This document shows positions 46,778-58,100 of a DNA stretch of 64,000 bases, piece by piece. The notes beneath the pieces are model-generated. The model was not told the DNA's origin, made no database searches, and was given only the letters and a program-made list of their open reading frames with translations. Position 1 is the stretch's first letter; each line of letters starts with the position of its first letter. Position numbers and translations under genes: made by a program. This DNA is from Bryoerythrophyllum caledonicum (taxonomy: Eukaryota > Streptophyta > Bryopsida > Pottiales > Pottiaceae). The stretch is from positions 1,674,001 to 1,738,000 of the forward strand of contig OZ020525.1 in NCBI GenBank assembly GCA_963971425.1, in the 5' to 3' direction.

Positions 46778-48122
46778 TCATAAGCCAAGTTCGAAAACCA
46801 TTCTCGAGAACGGAGGCGGGTTGTCTGGGTAATCTTCAGCACAGTGCTCCATTACAATCTTGAGCTTGTCAAAATCCCCTGCTTTCTTTAGCCCACGACA
46901 CAGAATCTCGTACGCGATGTACTCTGGCTTTTCCTCCCCTTCCCTAATTTGCTGATAAACTTCATGTGCACGGTCAATGTTGTCATTGCGGATGTAAGCT
47001 CCCATCAGCTCTGTGAGTATCATCGCATTCGGAGAAATGCCCTCTTCTTGCAGCTCTTGGTAAATCTGCTCCACATCCTGAGAGAAAGAATGGTCATTCT
47101 TGTCAATACATGAAGAGCTGGACTGGCCATAAACCATTCCTACAAACCTTCGAAATCAAACATAACATTCGTGATTAACGTCAGACTAATTTACCAAGCC
47201 GTTGGTGATAATGCATTGTCTTTCCTAATTGCGGGTTATCTGGTGTAAAGAGGACACACCTCCATCAACTTGTTCTTTCCCAACGTGTCGATCATTTCTC
47301 GATACAAAAATACATCAGGCTTATACCATTCTTCCTTACGCACCATGTTGAAGACCTGCAAGAATGTGTTAAGGTCGTGAGATTCCCATAAACCTGAACC
47401 TTTCAACATACATACATTTCCTAATATGTAATTCGTGCCAGCATCGGTATGCCAATTTAGAGAAAGTCGGAAAACACGAACTCCATAGGGAACCAATGCT
47501 AAAGAGATTCCAGCAGACCAAGATATGTTGCACACTTGCGTCCGGGTGAAAGGGGAAAAAGTTGACCTGCTTGGCAAGTGAACACTCCTCCTGGCGACGA
47601 AGCTCCACTAGCACCATTAGTAAATCCATCTTGAGCAACCGAGAACCGCTGGTTTGCAGAACCTAGAGACACAAAAAAGGACAATATCTTAGGTCTGAAG
47701 GCAGGTAAAAATGCAACAAATTTTGCAAGAAGTATAGCAAGAGATATACAGGCAAGAGATGTAGCAAATTTTGCAAGAGACGTAGCAAGTTTTTTTACCT
47801 TTTTCTCCTTCTGTTTGTCGCCCTTGCATTGCTTGAGCTCGAACACGACCTGCAGGGCTTCCTTGCTGACGCCCTTGCGCTGGCGCCAGAGCGGGCCGCG
47901 GGGCTTGCCCTTGGCTTTCAGGCTGCCGCTGCAGCGCACCTGGAGGAGGTGATGGGAGGTTTGGGGGCGGAGGAGAGGGGAGGCGAGGAACGACGGAAGA
48001 GCAGGGCGCAGCAGGAGCGAGGGAGGGGCGGCGTGAACTGGAGCATGGACGCGGCGGAGAAGGAACGAGGGGAGCGGCAGCAGCGTGCGCAGGGCGGTGC
48101 GGAGCGAGGGCAGGGCGGCCAT
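46778..48122 (-). CDS. THA8-like organellar PPR protein
   Basis: Four exons on the minus strand, all phase 0: 48122-47799, 47662-47567, 47355-47260 and 47077-46778, encoding 271 residues. The N-terminal 60 residues are Leu/Pro/Arg/Ala-rich with almost no acidic residues, typical of a plastid or mitochondrial transit peptide. Then KPRGPLWRQRKGVSKEALQV, SRLLKMDLLMVLVELRRQEE, EWYKPDVFLYREMIDTLGKN, and two clear PPR helix pairs (VEQIYQELQEEGISPNAMIL; AHEVYQQIREGEEKPEYIAY). This order is that of the THA8 family of short PPR proteins, which bind RNA and help splice group II introns in organelles. The length fits the family. I chose the ATG at 48122 because upstream codons show no conserved features. 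Its upstream DNA is a tandem repeat with telo-box motifs. Confidence 0.88.
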
Positions 48123-48234
48123 GGCGTGCAGCAACAGAGGTGATACCGATCTCGTCAATCCTCCGACATGTTCACAAAGCCGAATCTGCAGAAACTCCAC
48201 CAGCTGAGAAAGGGAACAGCAATTCACGAACTCA

Positions 48235-49230
48235 AATGCTCTGTCTCACCTAAAACCCCTAACCCTAAAATCCCACCTTCGCTTCACCTGATTGGAAACG
48301 AATGCTCCAAGTGACATGAATGCATTACACAATGTAACCCTAATATGCTGAGCAACAATGTCAAACTCTTCGCCCCAAACTCTTCGTTCTAAACCCAGCA
48401 CTGATAAACTGCGCTCTCTCTCTCACCTTCGTAGTGAGAATCTTCTCCTTAACGGTGGAATCCTTGTAACCCTTAGAATGCTGTGACTCACCTAAAACCC
48501 CAAAACCTAAAACCTGACTACCCGACCACCAAATTCTCCTCCCAAAATCCACCTTCCCCTCTCCTACTTAAAAACGTTGCAAACCAGTCCCTGTGACATG
48601 AATGCATCACACACTGTAACCCTAATATGCTGAGAACCTCTTCGCCTTCGCTCTTCATTCTAAACCCACCACTGAGAAACTGCTCCCTCACCTTCTCAGT
48701 TCACAAGTTCGCCCCTGAGACCTAAAACCCTAAACCCTGACTCCCGACCCAACACCAATCCAATTGTCCACCCAAAACCCACCTCCAACACGAGAATCCT
48801 TCGAGTGCAATTTGCTCGTCCACCTTCACCTCACCTACTTGGAAACAGACGTTGCAAGTCAGTCCCTGTGACATGAATGCATCACACTGTAACCCTAATA
48901 TGCTGAGAACCTCTTCGCCTTAACTCTTCATTCTAAACTTACCACTAATAAACTGCTCTCTCACCTTCCCAGTTCACAAGTTTGGCAATCTTCGCCCCTG
49001 AGACCTAAAACCCTAAACCCTGACTCCCCACCCAAAACCCAGATCAACTCTCCACCTGAAACCCACCTCCAACCCTAAACTGCAATTTGCTCGCCCACCT
49101 TCACCTCACCTACTTGGAAACAAATGTTGCAAGTCAGTCCCTGTGACTTGAATGCAGCTCACACTGAAACCCTAATATGCTGAAACTCTTCATTCTAAAC
49201 CTTGAATTGGGCTGCAGGAGGAGTTGGCTC
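48235..49230. repeat. ~275-bp tandem repeat with telo-box motifs
   Basis: The phrase GTGACATGAATGCA...CCCTAATATGCTGA recurs at 48311, 48593, 48868 and 49143 (spacings 282, 275, 275 bp). Each unit also contains CACCTACTTGGAAAC-like bases and AAAACCCTAAACCCTGACTC, which matches the plant telo-box AAACCCTAA. The array is immediately upstream of the THA8-like gene and so forms its promoter and 5' UTR region. Confidence 0.8.
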
Positions 49231-49289
49231 ATCCGAGGCATTGCATATGCTATCTACTTCTGTCATCATCATCATACTACTAAAATCAT

Positions 49290-49390
49290 AATCTACGCAG
49301 TGGACCACGCAGTGAACCGTGCAGTGAACTATAGAAAGGCTACAGTCAACCGTGCAGTTAATTGCGCAGTCAACTGTGCAGTGAATCATG
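49290..49390 (+). repeat. Short degenerate CAGTGAAC/GCAGTCAAC repeat
   Basis: About seven irregular units such as GCAGTGAAC, GCAGTTAAT and GCAGTCAAC. Low-complexity; no coding role seen. Confidence 0.6.
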
Positions 49391-49483
49391 TTACCTTTTT
49401 TTTTTTTAATAGTTTATGACATAAAAACTACATTAAAATGGTTGGACTATTGCGTTGCAAAACAAGCGCCAATTGCTAGTTAA

Positions 49484-50384
49484 CCACTAAAGGCCCAAGA
49501 CATTTTTCCCTCCACAAACACTCCAAAACTGCCACTATTGAAAAAGTAGCAAGTGAAACTTTTTTTTTGAAGTAAAATTTTGGGCTTTTAATTGTAAGAT
49601 CTTGAAATAGACTTCCATATACCCTTGCCATGTTTTTTATGGCTGCAATCCACCGCATGGGTATGCGGATAATAGCGTTTGAAGTCAAAAAATAGGTTCA
49701 TTTTCTTCCCTGCGTTGAGTGGATCAGCAGGATTTGACTTCACTTGGTGTCAAATTGTTGCACTACACAAGGTCTAAACCCCTTACCATTGCGTTAAGCA
49801 TGATGTTAGTTCCTTGTACACCAATTCTTGGAGGTAGAGAAGGGGTGCAACATATTCAAAACAAGTGTGCAAGGAGTGGAGGTTCAAAAATTGCCGATTT
49901 GCATTACATCTTATTGTGAACTTAATATGTTTAAATATGATCATCAAAATGGTCAATAAGAAGGTTTTCACCTCATATTGTTGAAAAAATAAAAAGTAAA
50001 AAATATGAAGATCTCTAGGTTTTATGTAGAAAAGAAGTGTCAAAATGTTTGACTTGGGTTCAAATGTTTTTCCTACACTGAAGACAGGAGTTTATTTTTG
50101 AAATCTTCAAGAAGCAAATATTCTCTATGTGTGAAAAATCTTGATGTCAATTGAAACTTCTAGGAAAGTTTTTGGAGCTGCTTGAAGTCCCCAATTTGAC
50201 TTTGAAGGCTAATAACTTTTATTTGATCAATCCAAAAATTTATTAAAATTTAAAATTTAAAATTTCACAAAGCTTTTATCATGATCAATTTATTATTAAA
50301 AAAATCTTAAACATGGGTTTTTTTAAGTTTAAAAAATCTGCCGAAAAAAAAACGTCCCACCAGGGTTAAATGGGTCTTTAGGAA
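49484..50384. mobile_element. MITE, TTAA family, inverted copy
   Basis: Starts CCACTAAAGGCCC after TTAA (49480-49483) and ends near GGTCTTTAGG before a diverged TTAA. Interior blocks match the 35079 copy in the same orientation. Confidence 0.7.
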
Positions 50385-51552
50385 TTAAGAACTAGGATAG
50401 GATAGGATTCAAGGATTAAACTCATAGCATAGTGAAATAGAAAGTTATAAAACAAGTCAATGACTCAATCAACTTCTAAATGTTCATGCATCCATATCCC
50501 TTTAAAAATGGATGACCATTCTTGGGTCGTTTATAGCACGTTTATTCTTGGAGCAAGGTGCTACATGCCACCTCCATGAAGGTGGTATATTCAGGCGAGA
50601 TATAGTGATTTCCATGAATTGACGTCGCAATGAAATATACCTTGTGTGTAGATGATGTTCGGCATGATCTATGACACTCGTAAATTCTCTCTAACCTTGA
50701 GAGCTCCATTGGCCTTAAAGGAATACATTGGACTTTGAACAACATCTTTCATGCTCTTTCCAGTTTTTTTAATTGTCAATGGGCAATATTTCATCCACAT
50801 CTTTTAAAGAGGTGTTTATCTTATTAAAACTTGCATATTATTTGAATATTTTTAATGTTATATAAATATTTTCTAATAACGGATATCAAGTTTGGAAGTA
50901 AATATATCCATTTTTAGTATGAGCAATTAGGAATTATAGACTTGGCCACAAGATCCAATCAAGATCCTAGTAGTAGTTTTTGGATGTAAATTTCTACTAC
51001 ATATTATACATCTCTTGGATCTAAATAGTATATTTTTTATTTTTTGAAACTATATATTGGCTTGACATCACATTATTAACTCGTTGTCCCCTTGTTCCAA
51101 CACTATAGTGGGGGTAAAAGTAGAAAAATGAGAGGAATGACAAATGGCCTTATCAAAGAAAATAAACTCTGGAATCTCTCAAATCACTTATGTTCAACTT
51201 TAGCTAAAAATTAATTACAATGGAGATTAGGGAGCAACTCAAGTATGCCCAAAATGCACCACCATTGCAAAGGAGAAGGTTTATCTAGCAAATGAATGTT
51301 ATTGAGCATGCTAGAATTCAAGAACCTCAAGATGTCAACCATAAGACTCCAACTTTGACCCCTATTTTACACCAATTCTTTACATTAAATATTTAAGTTT
51401 GACAACGTGTAACATACTCTATCCAGTTTGGTGTTACTATTGTTCATTTTGGTTGGCAATTGGAATGGAGGTTGCTACTCTATGTGGCTTTGGTATAAAT
51501 GAAGCCCACTTCATACTAGCGTTTGGACATAATAGACATCGACAAATGGAGT

Positions 51553-51699
51553 AGATTATGTAGAATGTCATCTAGGCTCTTGATAAATTTAGATTTTGAA
51601 TAGATTATGTAGAATGTCATATAGGCTCTTGGTAAATTTAGCCTTTGACTAGATTATGTAGAATGTCATTTATGCTCTCGATACATTTAGCTTTTGATA
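51553..51699 (+). repeat. 49-bp tandem repeat, three units
   Basis: Three consecutive 49-bp units starting AGATTATGTAGAATGTCAT at 51553, 51602 and 51651, with a few substitutions each. Confidence 0.9.
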
Positions 51700-52339
51700 C
51701 AAGATTGGAAAGTAGTGTTAAAATTAGTAAGAGTTTAGTGAATAGGGTTAGAAATCTAATGGTGGAAAAAGATAACAATGAGAATGTGAACTTAAAAGTT
51801 TGAGGTGTTACCAAAAATGATACTAAGAAATTACAGAAACCCAACTAACTATTTCTTTCATTTGTGTGGATTTTTTTCAATTATAAATTTAATAGCATTT
51901 ATGTTTATTGTTTATTTATATTTTGTACTAAGTGATTTTAAAATTTAAAATTTATAAACTTTTTTATATCAAATATTTATAATATTTTGTATGAAACTTT
52001 AACGAAAAATATACTTAGAAGTATAAATAATTATAAAAATAATTAATGTATATAAATCAAATAATAACAAGTTTTTTTCACTTCAAAAGCAATAAGTTTT
52101 AACCTTTAAAAAGTTATTTTCATTTTTGGGGATTGTTTTCTTTTTGCGCCAAATTCCTACAGTCTTAATTCTTATCATATACTTTTGTGGTTTAAAAATA
52201 AACATGGCATGATAGTAGTTTGGTGAGCATGTCGATATTTTTATCATTGGTTTTAAAATTAAAGTTAGTTTAATTCAAGTGCATAATTGGGAAGTTTGGG
52301 CAACACGTAAATCCTCCCAATAAATTTTACTCATTGTAA

Positions 52340-52677
52340 GATCTCCCATATGAATAAAAAATATTACCTTCTTTAAAGGTGTCAATAAAAATTCTTGTCT
52401 TTAGTTTAAAAGATATGTTTAAACCGAGATGAGACATTTTCACACACTTTTGGACAGAAGAGAAAATATCTTTCTCTTGCGTTTCAAATGGTATGATCTT
52501 CATATTCGTACAATGAATTGCAACCAAAAGATTATGGTTAGTTCATATACAAGTCTATTTTAAGATCGTATGGTGAAAAATCCAAAACTTCACTCTAAAA
52601 TGCAACTTTCATGCCTCCTTTCCATAATGGAAAATCTTGACTAGTTTTCAAGTGAAATTGTCAAGGAACTCTTGGGG
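52340..52677. mobile_element. Truncated MITE, TTAA family
   Basis: Contains the family blocks ATTCTTGTCTTTAGT and GTGAAATTGTCAAGGAACTC and ends GGGG before TTAA (52678-52681). The left part is missing or too diverged to see. Confidence 0.6.
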
Positions 52678-53877
52678 TTAAAATATAATTCACTCTTCAG
52701 AGGAGATATGTTTTGAGGTGGGCTTTAAGAAATTTTGCATATTACATATAGTTGACAGTTCAATTTAAAAAGCTTGAAATCCTCAAGGAAAGTGTTGAAA
52801 AATAAATGGTATCTGGAAATACAAGTTAAATTTTCATTGGACCAATAAAAAAAACTCACATAATTTCGAGAAAACCTTTTGGAAAGTTATTTATAAATTC
52901 TTAAAATTGATTATTGGATCTTTATAATAAAAAATAGTAAAAATAATTGTTTTTGAAAACAAAAAATTCAACGTTGTCACTCTCATATTGAAGTGCTTAC
53001 CAGATTCTTATGACATCTTGAAATTGAGCTGAATTATTTTTAGCACAATTTAGACTTAAATTGGAATCTGATTTATAAATTTCAATTAAACTCAACCTTG
53101 GGTGAAGAAAAAATTGTTCATCAAAATCAAATAATCCAAATTTTCCAAAAATGTCAAATAGTACAATTATATTGTTTGTGTTGATTTGCTTGTTAAGACT
53201 CTTGTTACAAAATTAGAGTAGTGTATTCAATTTGTGTAACAAAATCAATTATTGTGAAATTAGAAGAGGTTTAAAGATTGAAATGCAATAATTTTTAATT
53301 TAGAAAATATCCTCTCGTAATAAAAAAATTTAAGACAAATTCCAACTAGATTTTCAAGATATTGCATATTATGTAGTCAATTTATTTTTATTGTTGTGGA
53401 CATATGGAGGGAATGAAACCATTATGAATATAACAAGATTGCTTTAATGATTGTTGTCTAAAATATTGTTTTGAACCCAAACTTAAATTTAAAAAACAAG
53501 CTTTTGTTCAAAACATGAATGACAATAGAATTAGTGCCATAAAAAATACTAGTAAATTTTTATACTAAGTCATGTAATTAATTTGTCATATTGTTTCCAA
53601 AAATTTCAACTAAAAATTGCTTGATTAAAAACAATTAAAACCCCACTTTTTTGTAGTCAATTTCAAAATTATGTCATAAAAAGCTGTGTTGAGTACATGT
53701 AGAATTCATTGTGTGTATATATATTTAAGCCTTTCCAACTTATGAAGCATTGCTTATGTATATGTTGAAATCTTTAATTTTAATATGATTATAAAATGTG
53801 AAAGAAATCCATTATGGCAACTTTTGAAACCTCTAAAAATTAAAAAACAAAACATCACAACCATATGATACATTTAG

Positions 53878-54829
53878 CCCCTAAATGAAAAAAGTCCTAA
53901 GGTGGGCTTTTGCAAATCTCAGGCACGTTCCCATGGTTGCAATTTATATTTACAATTCTTGCAATTTTGTACAAAGATGCAAGTAGACAAGAACTACACA
54001 AGAGTATAATTTCTATTCTTAACGGACCTATGGAAAAAAAGTTACGCCATCTAAAAGAAATACTTCTTGAGTGCAGGCATGTCCGGCAACTCCAATACAT
54101 TTTGCTAGGACACTCTTTTAAATGTGAGATTTTCAGTGTTAGCAAGTAATATATTTCCTTTCATATTGTAAAAAAACATTTTTTGTCTTTAGTGAAAGAT
54201 TGCATTTTAACTCAAGTCAAACATTTTCACACATTGTCTCCCATTTACCGGCAAGGTACCAAAAAAACTTCTTCCTTTCCACATAAAACTTGGAGATCTT
54301 CATTTCTTTAATTATATTTTTTCTACTACAAGATGTGGTGTAAAACTGCTCATTGTTTTGATGATTGTTTAAATTCTCATTCTAAAACATAACAAGTTCA
54401 CAAAAAAATAAAACATGAAATGGCAATTTTTGAACCTCCACTCCTTGCACAATTTTTTGTATATGATACAACCCTTCTCCACCTGTTCAAATTGGTGTAT
54501 AACAAACCAACATCATGCTTGATATGATGGTAATGAATTTAGACCATGTATAGTGTAAACATTCGATACCAAGTGAAGTCAAAACTTGTTGATCCACCAC
54601 TCAAGTCAAGGAAGAAATTGAACCATTTTCTTGACTTCAAACACTACATTATTTCAATCTGTACGGTCAAAGTTGATGAACTTTTTTGAGTATGTTACTT
54701 AATAAGTTTTAGTTGAGATCCTACGGTTAAATCTAGAAATAAAAGTCTTATATTCCTTCCTTACTGATAGCACTAGAATCAACAGTCTTGAAGTGTTTTT
54801 CATGTGAAATTGTCAAAGAATTTTAGGGG
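53878..54829. mobile_element. MITE, TTAA family
   Basis: 952 bp, starting CCCCTAAATG after TTAG and ending TTTTAGGGG before TATA, so both TTAA copies have changed. The interior is the same as the 33973 copy. Its right end is only about 10 bp from the likely 3' end of the LINE. Confidence 0.75.
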
Positions 54830-55131
54830 TATAAAGTAGAAGAAGAAGAACGCCGGTCTCCGAAGTAGGCCGGCGTGAATAAAGTGTCTGTTCGTTCCAC
54901 TACTAAGACCATGCCCACAGGACAAGGAATAAGTGAGCAGGAACTACTTCCCTCTCTCGAGAGTAGACACTATGTAACAAGAGACCAAAGAACCACAAGT
55001 CAACCAACCAATCAATCAATCACAAATCAAGCAACTAGCCAACGAACTAACCACAAACCAGGCAAGTAGTCAAAACCCTAATGACCAACTAATCATGAAA
55101 ATCAAGGCGGAGGGAGAATTTAGGGGGGGTC

Positions 55132-58100
55132 CTATGTATCGGGGAGGGCTTGGTTGTTTTCGATTTTGCATTTATGTAGAAGAATGGACATGGCATGTTG
55201 GATAGCTATGGTGTTAATGTTTTTAAAGGATGTTTTAATTGTATCAATGGGTATCTTGAAGGTGTCTTCTAGAGTTTTCATAGATGGGATAAAGGTGGTG
55301 GCTCGAGCGCCAGATGTGATTACTATAAGGGGGTCGACATTCCATCCGAGGGCGATGATGTCGTCAATAAGGGGTTGGTATTTGTCTATTTTGTTTTGGA
55401 TTGTTTCCGGGGAAAATCTATCGTTGCAATACGTGAATTCAATGAATTGAATGGTGTAGTCTTGGTTGACGTTATCGGGTGGTGGGTCATTGTATGGTAA
55501 TCCTTTGACACAAAGGATGTCCGGTTTGAGCCGGGCGTTGCAATGACATCTTTGGGTCGTACATGAGCATGGGAGTAGCCACGGGGGGACCGTATTTTCT
55601 TGTGGGTTGTTATTGAAAGTGCCGGCATTCATTAGTATAAAATAACTGGATTTATTGTAGGAAGTGATTAGTTTTCGGACTTCCCATACCGCTTTGTTAT
55701 GTCTTTTAACAATTAGGGAGTGTATGTGGTGGTTTTGGCATTTGAGTAGGACATGTAGCCATGTATCGGGGTCCGTTGAGGGGCATATGGGGCATGTTAT
55801 GGATGGAAATCTTTCTATTCCAAAGAAGAGTTGTTTACGGGCATTTCCCATGCATTGACCGGTACGGAACTTGATAAGGCATGTTATTTGTGAATCGGTG
55901 ATGATGGGGTTTTTCCAAAAGTTTGTAGAGAGTTCATTGTCTATGTCATTGTTGTTAGTCCACTTTTCTATGTTAGGAAAGTTGTCTGTGATTGTGTCAA
56001 GATTGTTATGTAGGTCTTGTTTTTTGAGGTATTTGCTGAGGAATCTGACCGGGCCTTTATCAGGGGTGTCTTCTTTGGAGGGCCAATCTTCTTTTTGGAA
56101 ATAATAAGGGGTGGCATGGGTGTGTTCATGTGGGTCTTTGGCATTTTTATGTGATTTTTCTCTTCCTTCTTTTGCAAGTTTATCCGCTTGTTCATTGCCA
56201 TCAATATTAGCATGGGCTCGGACTTTGTGGAGGGTTGTGATTTGTTCTCTTTTTAGTATCATTTGGACCATTGATTCTAGTATGATTCGGTCGGGGTGAC
56301 TATTATGGAGGGTAGGATGTGTTATTTGGGTGTTTAATAAATATAGTGCGTTAATGCAATCTGTAAATATGTGCACCGGTTCATTGTTGTATTTTGTTGA
56401 GACGATTTCTAGTGTTTTGTGGATGGCCATTAGTTCTGCTCTGAGGATATTTTGCAATCCATGTAGTCTTTTGGCTAGTTTGATTTCTTTCGCAGCGTTG
56501 TATATTCCATAGCCGGCTTTTTCTCTGCGCCACGACCCCGGGCTAATTTGTTCTGGTGGTTTAAAGGAGCCATCAGTATAATAGCTTTGTGCGGGGTTAA
56601 ATTTTGGTGTGGTATGAGTCGGATATTTTGGAAGAGGGGGCGGTGTGATGAAGTAGTTTAATGTATTGTTAATATAATTTAGTTTTGACCATTTTTTGCT
56701 TCTGTTGACGGGTGTTTGCATTGGCGTTGGTGGGGCCAACTTTGTGAGTATCCGGTGTACGTTTAGAGTCTTTGCTATGGAGGAGAGTTCTTCTAGTTGC
56801 TCTAGGGTGCCGAGGGTTTGATCTTGGTGATGGACACATATTATTTGTAGTGTAGATGGCTCGATTCGGGGTTTTTTTAGTTCGGGTGGGATAGTAGTTT
56901 CTTCGTATGATATTGAGTCGGCCTCGAATATTGTAATGATATGGGAGTCTGGAAATGGGTTTGAGTGTTGGTTGTTGTTTTGGTACCATTTGTTGTTTGG
57001 TGTGATGATGATTGTATTTGTATTATTTGGATCTTGTTTGGCGGCAAGTCGAGCCCAATGTATTGCTTGTTCCATATCTTTCTCGTTGTGGGGGTGAGCT
57101 ATACCATTGCCAATCCATTTATAGTCAAAGGCCTTTCCTAGGGATCCGAATATTTTGTCTCTTTCATAAGGTGAGTAGAATTTTTTTAGTTTGGTAGAAC
57201 ATGTAACCGGGGAGGAGAAATATGATTGTTCGATGTTGAAGGATGAGATTAGTAAGTCTAAAATGGGAGTGGGTATTGTGTATTGTGAATTTTTTAGGGG
57301 GTTAGTTTTTGGTATTCGGTATTTATACCTTTGGTATAACCAGATTAGTTCGGTTTCAAATGATTGGGTTGTTGGTTCAATGTTTGTGGGGGTTTTTAAT
57401 TTTATATTGTATTGATTCCATAACCATTGGAGTCTAGTAATGGGTATGGTGTGTAAGTGTCGGCCATTTTCTTCAAATAGGTGTGCTTGATCGTTATCTA
57501 TTAGGATTGTGTTTGAGGATGTAAGGATATCTTTTCCGGGGTTGCAATCTGTTGTGTAAATGTTTAAGAGTGGAATAGTTATGGGTGGTGTTACAGATCT
57601 TGGGTCTGAAAGTTGTTCTTGTGAGTGGTGGGCTTGGATGATATCAGAGTATGTTTTGTGTTGGATTTTTTGGTAGTATTATTTTAATTTTTCGGTGTTA
57701 TGTGTGGTGGTATTGGTGTCGTGTCTTGGAAATAGGTCTCGTTGGGGGAGCCATTTATTGTATACGTTATCATTGTATTGCCATTGGCATAAATATTTTG
57801 TGTAGGTGTTTTGTATGTTATTTGTGTCTATGTGTTGGATATGTTTATGGTGTATGATGCTGTTAATGGGATATGGGATAGGGTTTTTGAGGATGTATGT
57901 TGGGGGGCGGGGATGGTATGTATGTGTGGGGTTAGGGGGATTGATTGGTGTAGGAATATTTCTTGGGATGATGTTATTGTTGAGGGTAATGAATGGATCC
58001 TTAAGTGTATGCGAGTATGGGTGTATATTACAAGAAGCATGACACGTGGTGGGGCATGTTGGGTGACAAAATAGTTGTTTAGCAACATATAGGGCACTTT

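Larger units (their letters stand above)
50385..53877. other. AT-rich spacer with MITE debris
   Basis: About 3.5 kb without a supported gene. It contains a truncated MITE right end (about 52340-52677, ending CTCTTGGGG before TTAA) and a 49-bp tandem repeat (listed separately). Confidence 0.55.

Noticed and set aside
55154..56512. Plus-strand ORFs inside the LINE
   Set aside because: They are antisense to the RNase H coding frame, which has clear catalytic motifs.
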